From: Trichomonas vaginalis G3
Lineage: Eukaryota; Parabasalia; Trichomonadida; Trichomonadidae
Assembly (NCBI RefSeq): GCF_026262505.1
Contig: NC_067203.1
Span: 8,184,001 to 8,248,000, forward strand
DNA length: 64,000 nt
Direction of reading: 5' to 3'
Of this stretch, positions 1-8,529 are shown piece after piece; positions within the stretch are counted from its first letter, which is position 1, and every line of letters starts with the position of its first letter. Below the pieces are notes generated by a model that worked only from the letters and a program-made list of their open reading frames with translations, was not told the DNA's origin and ran no database searches. Both the position numbers and the translations under genes were made by a program.

Positions 1-102
1 TTGCGTTTGTTCTGCCGTCTTTGAATTATATGCATATGTGGCGTATGTAATGGTCTGAAGGACCTGGGCGCTTTGCGCCTTAAGTTGCTGTTGTTTAATC
101 AT
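1..102 (-). CDS. Start of fibre-type gene (left Maverick), partial
   Basis: The first bases of a minus-strand gene whose ATG is at 102; it leaves the window at base 1. The same start, spacing and upstream motif are found at 58298 in the right Maverick, where the gene encodes a phage-like fibre protein. The left copy carries a small GC-rich hairpin (GGCGC TTT GCGCC, 67-79) here that the right copy does not have. Only about 34 codons are visible, so the identification depends wholly on the match to the other copy. Confidence 0.6.
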   Translation of the reverse strand, partial: MIKQQQLKAQSAQVLQTITYATYAYNSKTAEQTQ

Positions 103-126
103 TTATTACGATTTAAAAATAAATAT

Positions 127-840
127 TTAATCCGTTATCTCATCAGCTATTTTCTCTATTTGAAATTGCCATAATATTTCATTCATAAATTCTAAATCAC
201 AATCAAATAGGTCAGTTATTCTAAATTTAATATTTGATAAATCTTTTGAATGAAGAATAAATGAATTCCCGGATAATTGAAACGGATATGATAAAGAAAA
301 TGTGTTTAAGTTGATGGATAAAATGTTTTGTATTGATGGGTAAGAGTTAGGGTCTAATGTTTGATGTGAAAATCTCATTGGGGTATTAACTTTATCACAT
401 TTGATTAAAATGAAATTGGAACCAGTGTCAGAATACAAAACATCCCCAACATCTTTTTCAAAATTTAATATCCCCAACAATGAACGAAGATGAGGAGTAC
501 AAAATTTAATTTTCAGCGGAAATTTAATAAGGTTATTTATTTCATCAAGTTCAAAAAGTTTATCAGGTTTTGATTTAAAATTTTCTTCATACCATACGAT
601 AAATGATTCATTTAAATAACTTAAAATCATGTTAATATCCCATTTCGCTATCACATTATTTATATACATATCATACGTTTTTTTTTCATGGTCATCTTTA
701 ATAAATGATATATAATCTGAAGGGTCTAAAAGAATGGGATTAAATTTACCACTCACAGAAACGAGAGTAACATTATAAATTCCGCTAACTGTTAAATTTA
801 ATTCACAGTTATTATTCGAAATAATATTGATAATTGACAT
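127..840 (-). CDS. Maverick virion-type protein, 237 residues, unknown
   Basis: A single open frame of 237 residues, almost identical to 57563-58273 in the right copy. No catalytic motif was recognised. The sequence is rich in I, L, N, S and aromatic residues in alternating patterns that suggest a mostly beta fold. With its place between the capsid/ATPase block and the fibre gene, a minor capsid or penton-like role is possible, but this is inference from position and length only. It is divergent from the 860-1339 gene across a 19-base spacer, an arrangement kept in both copies. A structure prediction matching a single jelly-roll would support a penton role; an alpha-helical or enzyme fold would refute it. 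Confidence 0.6.
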   Translation of the reverse strand: MSIINIISNNNCELNLTVSGIYNVTLVSVSGKFNPILLDPSDYISFIKDDHEKKTYDMYINNVIAKWDINMILSYLNESFIVWYEENFKSKPDKLFELDEINNLIKFPLKIKFCTPHLRSLLGILNFEKDVGDVLYSDTGSNFILIKCDKVNTPMRFSHQTLDPNSYPSIQNILSINLNTFSLSYPFQLSGNSFILHSKDLSNIKFRITDLFDCDLEFMNEILWQFQIEKIADEITD

Positions 841-859
841 TTTTATTACGATTAAAAAT
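841..859. promoter_or_regulatory. 19-bp divergent start region, Maverick
   Basis: The whole spacer between two divergent ATGs (840 on minus, 860 on plus) is TTTTATTACGATTAAAAAT. It is partly self-complementary and matches the motif before most Maverick genes (T-rich run, TATT, then AT-rich bases up to ATG). The same 19 bases lie at 57544-57562 in inverted orientation in the right copy. It must hold start signals for both genes, unless these lie inside the coding regions. Confidence 0.55.
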
Positions 860-1339
860 ATGGTAAAGCGTTATTTTCCAGTGATAAATAAAACTAGAAT
901 AAGATTACCTCAAGAATTCATAAATTCAACGAATAAGAAATTCATTCATGTTATAAATTTTAGTGTTTTCAGAAAATATGAGTCAGTGTCATATTCATCA
1001 ACAGGTTATATTTCACTTCATTCAAATTTAGTTCAATCAAACCCATATAATGACCATTTCATAAGATTTTCAGATGGTATTAAAAATGTAATTGATAGAT
1101 TAAAATATGAACAGATTGACAATATCGAATTTTTGGAATTTTGGTTTAAATATCCCGATGGAAAAAAGATTGAAGTTAAAGATAAAGCTGATACTATAAC
1201 AAAAACAATTACAATGACCGATCCGGATAGTGGGGAACAAAAAGAAATAAAACAAACGATAGAAACTGGTGAAAGGTCAATTATTATTGATTATGATTCA
1301 AAGGATTATTATTCGATAATGTTAATGCTTGAATATTAA
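860..1339 (+). CDS. Maverick small virion-type protein, 159 residues, unknown
   Basis: The open frame can be read from a TTG at 827, but the first ATG is at 860 and gives 159 residues starting MVKRYFPVINKTRIRLPQEF. The same gene is at 57064-57543 in the right copy with essentially one residue difference by eye. No known motif was recognised. The alternating hydrophobic pattern and size would fit a single jelly-roll minor capsid protein as described for Polintons, but this is only a guess from size and location. Its 3' end overlaps by four bases the end of the convergent 1336-1677 gene. Confidence 0.6.
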   Translation: MVKRYFPVINKTRIRLPQEFINSTNKKFIHVINFSVFRKYESVSYSSTGYISLHSNLVQSNPYNDHFIRFSDGIKNVIDRLKYEQIDNIEFLEFWFKYPDGKKIEVKDKADTITKTITMTDPDSGEQKEIKQTIETGERSIIIDYDSKDYYSIMLMLEY

Positions 1340-1677
1340 ATAGCCTTAACAAAGAATTTTTCAAGTGATATTTTATATTCATCAACTATTTTATTATAAA
1401 TATCATTATATGTTAAATGAAGTTCAGTTGTTGTTCCGTTCTTTGATATCTTAATTGTGCTAATATCCTTTATAGGATTTATTTTTGCAACTGTTCCGCA
1501 GCATGAAACCTCATCATCTATGAAAAATTGAATCTTAACGTCTGAATCTTGAACATCACAAAGAATGGCGATAATGTGAATTAATGATTCATAAGGTAAA
1601 ATAATTAAACCGGATTGATCAATTAAATTTATTATTGAATCATAATTATTAATTATTATATCACGGTAAATTTTCAT
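1336..1677 (-). CDS. Maverick hypothetical protein, 113 residues
   Basis: A 113-residue open frame starting MKIYRDIIINNYDSI, lying between the small virion-type gene (convergent, four-base overlap) and the basic 1690-2002 gene upstream on the same strand. The equivalent region in the right copy is 56726-57066. No domain was recognised; the protein is acidic to neutral and isoleucine-rich, with a pair of adjacent cysteines near the middle. Its conservation of place in both copies is the only evidence that it is a real gene. Confidence 0.5.
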   Translation of the reverse strand: MKIYRDIIINNYDSIINLIDQSGLIILPYESLIHIIAILCDVQDSDVKIQFFIDDEVSCCGTVAKINPIKDISTIKISKNGTTTELHLTYNDIYNKIVDEYKISLEKFFVKAI

Positions 1678-1689
1678 TAATTCAGAATT

Positions 1690-2002
1690 AATGTCTATTT
1701 TATATGGGTTCTCGATGTTTGATGAAAGAGGCGGGGGTATGTTGGATAAGTGGGAATTTCAACAGGTTCTTTACCGGGTTCAGATAAAATGATTGGGTCT
1801 CCATCTTCTTTATTTTGCTCCTCTCCTTTTTCGGTAAGTCACGAGTTAATAAATTTGGTTGAGTTGCTGACCTTGTTAATTCAGGGCTAACATTAACTTT
1901 AACATTTTGAATAATTCGTGATTTATCATCATTTACGTTATAACCAACCGTAATCTCTGCTTTTGCGTTAGTGTTCTTTTGACTAGTGAAACGTCTTCTC
2001 AT
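1690..2002 (-). pseudogene. Maverick small basic protein gene, broken
   Basis: The start MRRRFTSQKNTNAKAEITV and the following fifty or so residues are identical in the right copy (56389 onward). The N-terminus is strongly basic (RRR), and the start is preceded by the Maverick start motif (TTTTTTTATTCGATTATAAATG type, read on the minus strand). The function is unknown; a DNA-binding or core protein would fit the charge but is unproven. The copy appears broken. Confidence 0.45.
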
Positions 2003-2034
2003 TTATAATCGAATAAAAAAATATATTTAAACTT

Positions 2035-2933
2035 TTATTTTGCTGGAAGTTTTGAATCTATTATTCCCTGTATTTGTTCTTGAAGTTGATTTTTAGCTGG
2101 TTCATTGTAATTAATAGACCTAATATATTCATTAATTGCATTCTTATAATCATCTGATTTCTCAAATTTTCTTTTATCTGATTCCTTAACTAAATCATAA
2201 GTTAAACCTCGTTGCTGATATAATGGTTTCTTAATTAAATCTTTGAATGCTTGAGATAAAGCACCTGATGCAATTCTTGCTACTATAATTGGTTGGAATT
2301 GATGTTTAAGTTCATCTTTAACATTTGCGAAAACTGGATCGAATAAAGCAACTTTAAAGAATTTCTTAGCTGAAATTTCAGGTCTAATATTTGCATATTG
2401 ACCATCAAACTGGTTAGAATATCGTGGTAATCCATCCGGTCCCTCTTCAATAGCATTTAATTCTTCATTGAAATAAGAATATGGATTATAACGGTATGAA
2501 TTAATTGGACCATTTTCACCTTCTCCAATGTATTGTTTAACAGCTTTTCCATTTTCATCAAATTGCATAGGATAACGTTCATTATATGCTTTACGTTTAG
2601 GATAATCAGTTATAGTTAATTTGTAACCATTTATGACTTTAATATTACCTTGACCATCAGTAACGAAAACTTCATTTATACCATCAGGTTTTCCATTTGG
2701 ACCGTAATGTCTGCTTCGTGTGCTTCCCAATTTGGACCTTGACGTTTGGCATATGCTTGAGCTTCTGGTAATGTTAAAACGTTTCTCATTTGTTTAACAT
2801 CTTTTTGAAGACCAGCAACAATATGAACTAATTCTTTCATTCCATCAGGAACTTTCATAGTTCTATTATATGCACCCTTTTTGTTTGTTCCTTGTTTTAA
2901 TGGAACCTGTAGAAGATTTGCTATTTCTGTCAT
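2035..2933 (-). pseudogene. Maverick unknown structural-type gene, broken
   Basis: A region of about 300 codons starting [20 protein letters not shown] at 2933. The equivalent in the right copy begins at 55414. The N-terminal part is helical and lysine-rich; the middle is rich in G, N, P and Y, as in a surface or matrix protein. No enzyme motif was seen. It follows the packaging ATPase in both copies and so probably belongs to the virion block. The copy is broken. Confidence 0.5.
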
Positions 2934-2973
2934 GTTTAATTATAAATAAAAAATAAAAATTAATTATAAAAAG

Positions 2974-3799
2974 TTAATCAAATTTAACACTTCCTTTATT
3001 TAAATCAACTATTATTTTTCCATGTTCACCTAATTGCTGATATTGTGTGTAAAGTTCATTAATGCTCATTGGTAAATTCACTTGATAAAGCATAACGTTC
3101 AACTGTTGACGACTAAACCCACTGAAAATGAAAAGGGTTGATAGATTTGATTTAATGTTTGTGCTTAATGCTTTGAAATATTGAACAGCCATAAAGAATG
3201 AACACTGAATGTGTCGACATTGAGTTAATAACTGATTAAAATATGATTTCTCATTTGTTATTAGTTTTGATTTCACTGCATCATCTAGAAAAATGAGTGA
3301 ATGCAAAAATTCTCTATCAAAATTTGAAATAGAAAGTGTTTCAAATAATTCATCCCGTTGTTTATCAATAATTTTATCCTCTAATCCTTGCTTCTTGATT
3401 GTATTATATAATTCTTTATACATTAAAAAGTTTTTTAAATAATCTTCTGCTTCTTCTTGTGATAAATAAATAATTGGAATTTTGATTAAATGCTTTAAAG
3501 ATTCAAATGTATCATCTGAAGGTGAACCTGAACGGTTGATATAAATTAACACATGTGAATAGGGGAAGTGTTAGCAATAATGATAATTTGTTTTAATATC
3601 GTTAATGTTTTACCTTTTTTTGTTTACCAATTGCTGCAGTGATTGAATTTAAGTAACATTCAGAATATGGAATTTTCATTAATTTTTCCTTAGATAGAGC
3701 ATTTCTATTATCACTCAATGCTTCATTAATCATATCATCTATGTATGTATTATATACTCCTGCTAATTCTTCATAAGGAGTGGATGAATTTAAATCCAT
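2974..3799 (-). pseudogene. Maverick packaging ATPase (FtsK/HerA type), broken
   Basis: The region matches the right-copy ATPase gene (54567-55364). In the family this protein pumps element DNA into capsids. The Walker B-like stretch LIFLDDAV is clear in this copy, with the downstream QCRHIQCSFFMAVQYF segment where A32-like ATPases carry a conserved sensor (Q/N-rich) region. It lies directly downstream of the major capsid region on the same strand, the usual neighbourhood of this gene in Polintons and virophages. The copy is broken. Confidence 0.7.
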
Positions 3800-3823
3800 T
3801 TAATCAAAAATAAATTTATAATT

Positions 3824-5454
3824 TTAAACATTTCTATTCATCAATATTTCATCATATGAACTTCTATACTGTGGTGGTGTACCTGTTGGATGATATTTCA
3901 AACCTTCATCCGGTGTCCATGTCCAATATGTAGTCCTAGTAAACCAAACCTGAGGAGGATTTGTCACCTTTGAACAGTAAGTGTCATTTTCACCCTGAAT
4001 GATTGGATAAGCTTTCACTTGTACTGTAACTTGTGAGTTGAAAGTTTCTAATCCATCAAAGAATATACCCGCTCCATCACGTTGAACTGGAATAGTGCAT
4101 AAGAATGAAGTTTGGTCTTTCCATGTTCTAGCTAATGGCGTGCCATCATCTGCATTCAGTGGTCTAGTTAATGAGTCCTCGTATTCTTCTGTGCATTCAT
4201 TCACTCCATCTAAATCAGAAGCTTGAAGCATACGTGTAAAGAATATGTCACCCACTGTGGTCATCGCTTGATCGGGAAGTTTCTGGAATCTATAGTGACC
4301 TGAAGACCTCGAAGCATTGGATTTTCTAAAACTGTTCTTTGCATTGCATTCTTCGGAAATGTTAACACAACATCTGTAACATTATGAAGAGCGTATGAGA
4401 AATCTGAGCTAATACCTTCAGGAGTGATGCAACCTCCATTTAGTGAACGAACGTCAATATGTTGAGCTGGAATCATGAATGGATCTTCCTTACTGAATAA
4501 ACGTGGTATTGCTTTAACTGATTCTTCAATTAAACCGTATCCTGGTGTAATGCATTTATCCTCTAAAACTTCCATCTTTGTGCATGAAATAATAACGTCA
4601 TCAACTGTTGCGTCAGCAGATGTAGCGGCTAAGCTTGTAATTAATTTGGCAGGAAGTCCGATTTGTTGGAATTTGCGATCATATTTATAAACATGATTCA
4701 TAATCTTTTCATAATTTTCATCAGTTATCTTTTCATAAACGTAATTTTGTAAATCAGCAACTCTTAACGGGTCAACCTGACAAAATACTAAAGTATCCCT
4801 GAAAACATAATATTTAAGAATGATATCACCAAATGATTTAGGATAATCATCGAACGCCTGAAATGCTAACAAATCATTTACCGGAATAATCATATCAAAA
4901 GTGACATCAACTTCTTCATTTGCTTTCTGAAAACTTCTGAAGGGTCAATATATTTACCACATACTGAGTTATCATATTTTTGAACATTATTATATAACGA
5001 ATGAACAAACTTTTTAACTTTCCTTTCTGATTTCGGTTTATATGTTGCAAATGCGAAAGATTCACGGGCGCAATCCATCTGAAGATAACCGGCATCACCT
5101 CTTTCGGTTTCTACTTCTAATTGTTTAAAGCTTTGATTTGATGATTTGTAACCAACGAATAAACGCATGCATTTAAAAGCGGCATCACATGTGAAAGCTT
5201 TATTTGAAACTAGAGTTGCTTTAAACTTTGCGTTTAATATATGTGTTCACCTAATTGGTTCACATCATGCCGGATTTGTAATTAATGAGTTTGTTTATCA
5301 TCAAATATGGAGCAATGAGTCATAGCATGAACTTTCAAGTTCTCTATAATAATATCCCCGTCATTCTTTGCGAATATTTCATTTATCTTTCGAATGAATG
5401 AAACACATTTCCATTAATCGGTTTAGTGTTTGGCACCAAATAGTTAGTCGTCAT
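3824..5454 (-). pseudogene. Maverick major capsid protein (double jelly-roll), broken
   Basis: The longest conserved region of the element, about 540 codons, beginning at an ATG at 5454 after a T-rich start motif. The right copy has the same gene at 52908-54540. The length, the place next to the packaging ATPase, and the beta-rich pattern with short aromatic segments (FDDYPKSFGDIILKYYVF; VWFTRTTYWTWTPD) fit the double jelly-roll major capsid proteins described for Polintons. The call is from family knowledge, not a search. The copy is broken by a few changes. Confidence 0.75.
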
Positions 5455-5523
5455 TTATTAATAAATAAAAAATCAAAATTAAAAGATGAAAATGAATTTT
5501 TAATTTTAATGAAATAATCAACT

Positions 5524-5740
5524 ATGGCTGCAGGTATATTTAAGAAACTGTGGGATAGAGTAAAAAGAGGAGCGAGTAAAGTTTGGGAAACATTGGAAGA
5601 AGGGGGCAAATTGGATATTTAAGAATAAAGAAGCAATTAGTGACGTTGCTGAATATCAATAACGCCAAAAGCTGCCCCAATAAGAGAAGTTTTAAATAAA
5701 GGAAAAAAGTTTATCAAAGACTACAACCGATACTAAGATA
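5524..5740 (+). pseudogene. Maverick amphipathic peptide gene, 71-residue type, broken
   Basis: Starts MAAGIFKKLWDRVKRGASKVW and corresponds to the 71-residue frame at 52622-52837. The N-terminal ~30 residues form an evident amphipathic, strongly basic helix with aromatic anchors. Small proteins of this design in adenovirus-like and Polinton-like systems act on membranes (adenovirus protein VI is the best-known analogue), but that role here is inference. It faces a second gene with the same N-terminus across a short convergent spacer. This copy is broken. Confidence 0.5.
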
Positions 5741-5765
5741 AAAATAATATTTATTTATTTTTCCA

Positions 5766-6002
5766 CTATCTACCTCCTATTTTATTAAGTATTCCTTCAG
5801 CAATTCCACCAATTGCGTTACCTGCTTGTGCTCCCATCGCCGGATTACCTGCTTTAGTACCTAATACCCCACCTATGATAGTTCCTGCCGTTTTCGCTAC
5901 TGGTGCCAAAAAGTTTGCTACAGGTTTAATAATCTTTTTATAAACCCAACCCGCAGCTTTCTTAATTCCATCCCATAATTTTTTAAAGAATCCTGCCGCC
6001 AT
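5766..6002 (-). CDS. Maverick amphipathic/glycine-zipper peptide, 78 residues
   Basis: From the ATG at 6002 the product is 78 residues beginning MAAGFFKKLWDGIKKAAGW. Residues 1-35 form a basic amphipathic helix with W and F anchors; residues 40-75 are a small-residue region (GTIIGGVLGTKAGNPAMGAQ) like the glycine-zipper segments of membrane-inserting peptides. The frame extends upstream to an earlier ATG, but the start chosen is the one whose first ten residues match the facing gene and the right-copy gene at 52367. A membrane-lytic or entry role is likely by analogy with adenoviral VI and X peptides; it is unproven. Confidence 0.6.
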   Translation of the reverse strand: MAAGFFKKLWDGIKKAAGWVYKKIIKPVANFLAPVAKTAGTIIGGVLGTKAGNPAMGAQAGNAIGGIAEGILNKIGGR

Positions 6003-6069
6003 TTCTGATTTAATATTAATTAAAAAAATATATTTCATCACTTATATTCTAATTTTTATTTAATGATAA

Positions 6070-6436
6070 ATGAAACCGATTTTAAAAATAAATGAAACAG
6101 AGGAGGAAGAAATAAATGAAAGTGAAAATGTTCAACAAAAAATAAACGTTGTTAAACCAATTACTGAAATAAAAATTTTTTCATCTGTTGAAGAATTTAA
6201 TGACTATTATGTCAATAATAAAATTATTTGAAGAATTGACAACGTGTAAATTGAATAAAATGTTTAAAGTTGATGGATTCAAAATTTCAAAAATAAAAGG
6301 AGTGGTTAGTTTGAAATCTATTCCTCAATCAAGAATCACCTCGTTAATGAAAATAGATGATTTAACAAAAAGAATAGAAGAGATTGAAGAAAGAATGAAT
6401 CAAATAATTGATTTCATAAATTCAAATAATCATTAG
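6070..6436 (+). pseudogene. Maverick small coiled-coil protein gene, broken
   Basis: Runs from an ATG at 6070 (acidic N-terminal stretch rich in E and N) to 6436. The C-terminal third, with MKIDDLTKRIEEIEERMNQI, is a plain heptad coiled coil. The counterpart is at 51922-52300 in the right copy. Neighbours are the amphipathic-peptide gene and the convergent 6441-6914 gene. A short trimeric or dimeric structural protein is plausible; the function is unknown. The copy is broken. Confidence 0.45.
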
Positions 6437-6440
6437 TTTC

Positions 6441-6914
6441 TTAAAGTTCAATGTTGAACTCATCAAATTCTTCTTCATCATTACCATTACCTTTAGCGAG
6501 TTTATTTACTCTTTCAACTTTATCTTTTGATAGTCTTTCGTTTAATTTTTTCTGAAGTTTTTCGTTACCAAGTTCTAAAATTTTACATGGATGATATTTA
6601 AACCCGTTAAATTCTTTTTCCTCAGTTTTAATCATTAATCTACAAAGAACTTTAGTGAGGTGGTTTTGTTGTTTAAACCATTTATCCTTAATATTTGTTA
6701 TAAATTCAATATCCGGAATTAATTCCCAAATTTTTGAATTTTCGATTAATTTACCATCAAATGCAAAAGCAATAGGTTTAATATTAAACTTACCTTTATA
6801 AAATAAACTTTGTATGTAATCATCAAAATAAACGTCTACTTGTTTAACCTGTGTGAGAATTGGTGAAAGTTTATCCATTAATTGATTCACAGTCACGAAT
6901 TTAGAGCTGTTCAT
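6441..6914 (-). CDS. Maverick hypothetical protein, ~157 residues
   Basis: The frame can be read from a TTG at 6923, but the first ATG is 6914 (MNSSKFVTVNQLMDKLSPIL). The product is about 157 residues and is clearly the same protein as 51432-51911 in the right copy, with moderate divergence in the C-terminal third. Conserved stretches include VDVYFDDYIQSLFYKGKFNI and WELIPDIEFITNIKDKWF. The C-terminus is acidic. It is unrecognised; the conservation between copies supports a real gene. It converges on the 6070-6436 gene with a gap of four bases. Confidence 0.55.
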   Translation of the reverse strand: MNSSKFVTVNQLMDKLSPILTQVKQVDVYFDDYIQSLFYKGKFNIKPIAFAFDGKLIENSKIWELIPDIEFITNIKDKWFKQQNHLTKVLCRLMIKTEEKEFNGFKYHPCKILELGNEKLQKKLNERLSKDKVERVNKLAKGNGNDEEEFDEFNIEL

Positions 6915-7002
6915 TTCATACAAAATAATAAAATAAAATAATAAACATAACTAAGTTTTAATTTTTCGTAAGAAGTTTATTTTTTAAAAATTTTTTTATT
7001 TT

Positions 7003-7405
7003 TTATTTCATTATGGTAGTGAATCTTTTATTCATGAAAATAATTATTTCTAATTTTTTTACTCTCTCGTACATACTAGATTTGAAGAATTCAGAACATT
7101 TCCCATAATCTCCTAAATGTTTTCTTATCTTATTGGTTTTCCATTCATTATATGAAACTGTATAAACTTTATCTTTATCTTTACACCTTTCATCACTTCC
7201 AATATATTTATATTTCAATTTTGATTTATTGGTTTCATATTCATTAACGTTTAATAATTCACAGTCTTCCTTTTTAAATATGTTTTATGTATTCAGGATT
7301 AACAATTTTATAATATTGCTTCCCTTTAAATCTTTGAATATAAACAGGAACACCATCCTCTAAAATTCGATAATCTATTTTATCTGGTTTTACTTGTTGG
7401 GTCAT
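7003..7405 (-). pseudogene. Maverick terminal small gene, broken
   Basis: The first gene inside the element end, starting at 7405 after TTTTTATTCTTACATAA. It matches the 125-residue frame at 50008-50385 in the right copy (conserved YKYIGSDERCKDKDKVYTVS and WKT.KIRKHLGDYG). The product is lysine- and tyrosine-rich with no known domain. The copy is broken. Confidence 0.5.
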
Positions 7406-7429
7406 TTATGTAAGAATAAAAAAATAAAT

Positions 7430-7543
7430 TATTTTAAAAATAACTTTAATTTTTTTAATGGTTTATAAATCAATATATTTTAATGCATCGTCTATATATA
7501 GATGTAACAAAAAAAGTCACAAAACCCATCATATCCTACTACT
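7430..7543. repeat. Terminal segment of left Maverick
   Basis: On the minus strand from 7543 the element begins AGTAGTAG and shortly after has GTGACTTTTTTTGT, as does the right copy from 49880. The next ~70 bases differ between copies. Polintons carry long terminal inverted repeats, but the partner end is outside the window, so the repeat length cannot be read. Bases 7544-7549 (TCCAAT) would be the 6-bp target duplication if the boundary is right. Confidence 0.6.
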
Positions 7544-8529
7544 TCCAATGATTTTTGCATCTTTCAACCCAATATTCATCTTTGCAAGCTTTTCATCCAT
7601 AATCTTCACGCTTACAACCAAGATAACAATTCTCACTCGAAACATCTCCCTCATTTTGATTTTTGAAAACCAGACATGAAACACATGAAATATGAGCTTA
7701 GATAACTCACTTGTCAAGTTCAAATATGAATAAACTTATCGACACTAAACAACAATATATAGCATTTCTAAATTGGGGTGGATCAAATTATCTGATATTT
7801 TGAGGGTATTTGTAAATTCTATCGTACTATTTTGTGAGAATTAAAATATTTTAGCCATTGTGACAAAAAAAAGTAGCTGATAATAAAAACGGCTCAAAGG
7901 TATTTTATTGTTTTCATGCACATTTTAAAAATTATCATAAGATCAGCATCTGAACCCGTCAGCAATTTTTGAACCCGAAAAATTTGGAAACATTAAACTA
8001 CTTTTCATATTCATCGCGTCTATTCAATTTGCAATTGCCAGATTTTAATGGAAGCCTCGGAGAGAAAGGTATAGGAAAAATTAAGTATCGTGGGGTTTCA
8101 TGCCATGTAAAATCTTCTTTTGTTGCCAGTGTCATTAACTCTACATGGTATTTGCCAGTAAATGCCATGTAAAACTCTCAAAAGTGTATTCCCTTATGGC
8201 TGATTGAAAACTCACCAACGTCATCTATATATGAGGTCGATGAAAAATTGAGCGTTTTTTAAAAACCGCTGTTTGAGAGGAAAATTGAGAGCCCCGATGT
8301 ATACTTTTTGACATTGTCAAAATCTTTGAAAGGACCAAAAAAATTTTTAGTGTCAGATAGTTTACAAATGTATACTTTCTGACGAACAGACTCTCAGACA
8401 GCGGTTTTTAATTTCTGCACTTTTTTGGCGACATTATACTGGAGCTGGAAAACCTCGAGTTTGTTCCAAAATAACAGGTTTGAAGACCCACTGTATATAT
8501 ATAAAAAAAGAGAAGAAAATTGTTTATTA
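7544..8529. other. Host spacer between Maverick end and dynamin gene
   Basis: No gene is supported. A 67-codon plus-strand frame near 7969 has no recognisable features. The right part holds a small inverted repeat: AAAAACCGCTGTTTGAGAG at 8261-8279 against its near-complement at 8391-8409 (one mismatch), with ATGTATACTTT repeated directly between the arms. This looks like a short fold-back or MITE-like relic of about 150 bp. Confidence 0.5.

Larger units (their letters stand above)
1..7543 (-). mobile_element. Maverick/Polinton element, partial (left copy), broken
   Basis: This is the inner part of a Maverick/Polinton, a virus-like DNA element; the rest lies left of the window. Recognisable parts are a double jelly-roll major capsid region, a packaging ATPase with Walker motifs, two small amphipathic-peptide genes and several unknown genes that recur in the same order and relative orientation at 49880-64000. 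The terminus at about 7543 reads, on the minus strand, AGTAGTAG followed within 40 bases by GTGACTTTTTTTGT, matching the terminus of the right copy and the 5'-AG start known for Polintons. By eye most coding stretches are nearly identical to the right copy, so the element is young. The visible part is broken, with roughly half a dozen breaks. The far terminus and its target-site duplication are not in the window. Confidence 0.9.

Noticed and set aside
7003-7405. Adenovirus-type protease of the Maverick
   Set aside because: The terminal gene is the right size for a small protein only and shows no His/Cys protease pattern; no protease gene could be identified in either visible part.
7969-8172. 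A 67-codon frame between the Maverick and dynamin
   Set aside because: No start signal, domain or coding-like composition; likely chance.
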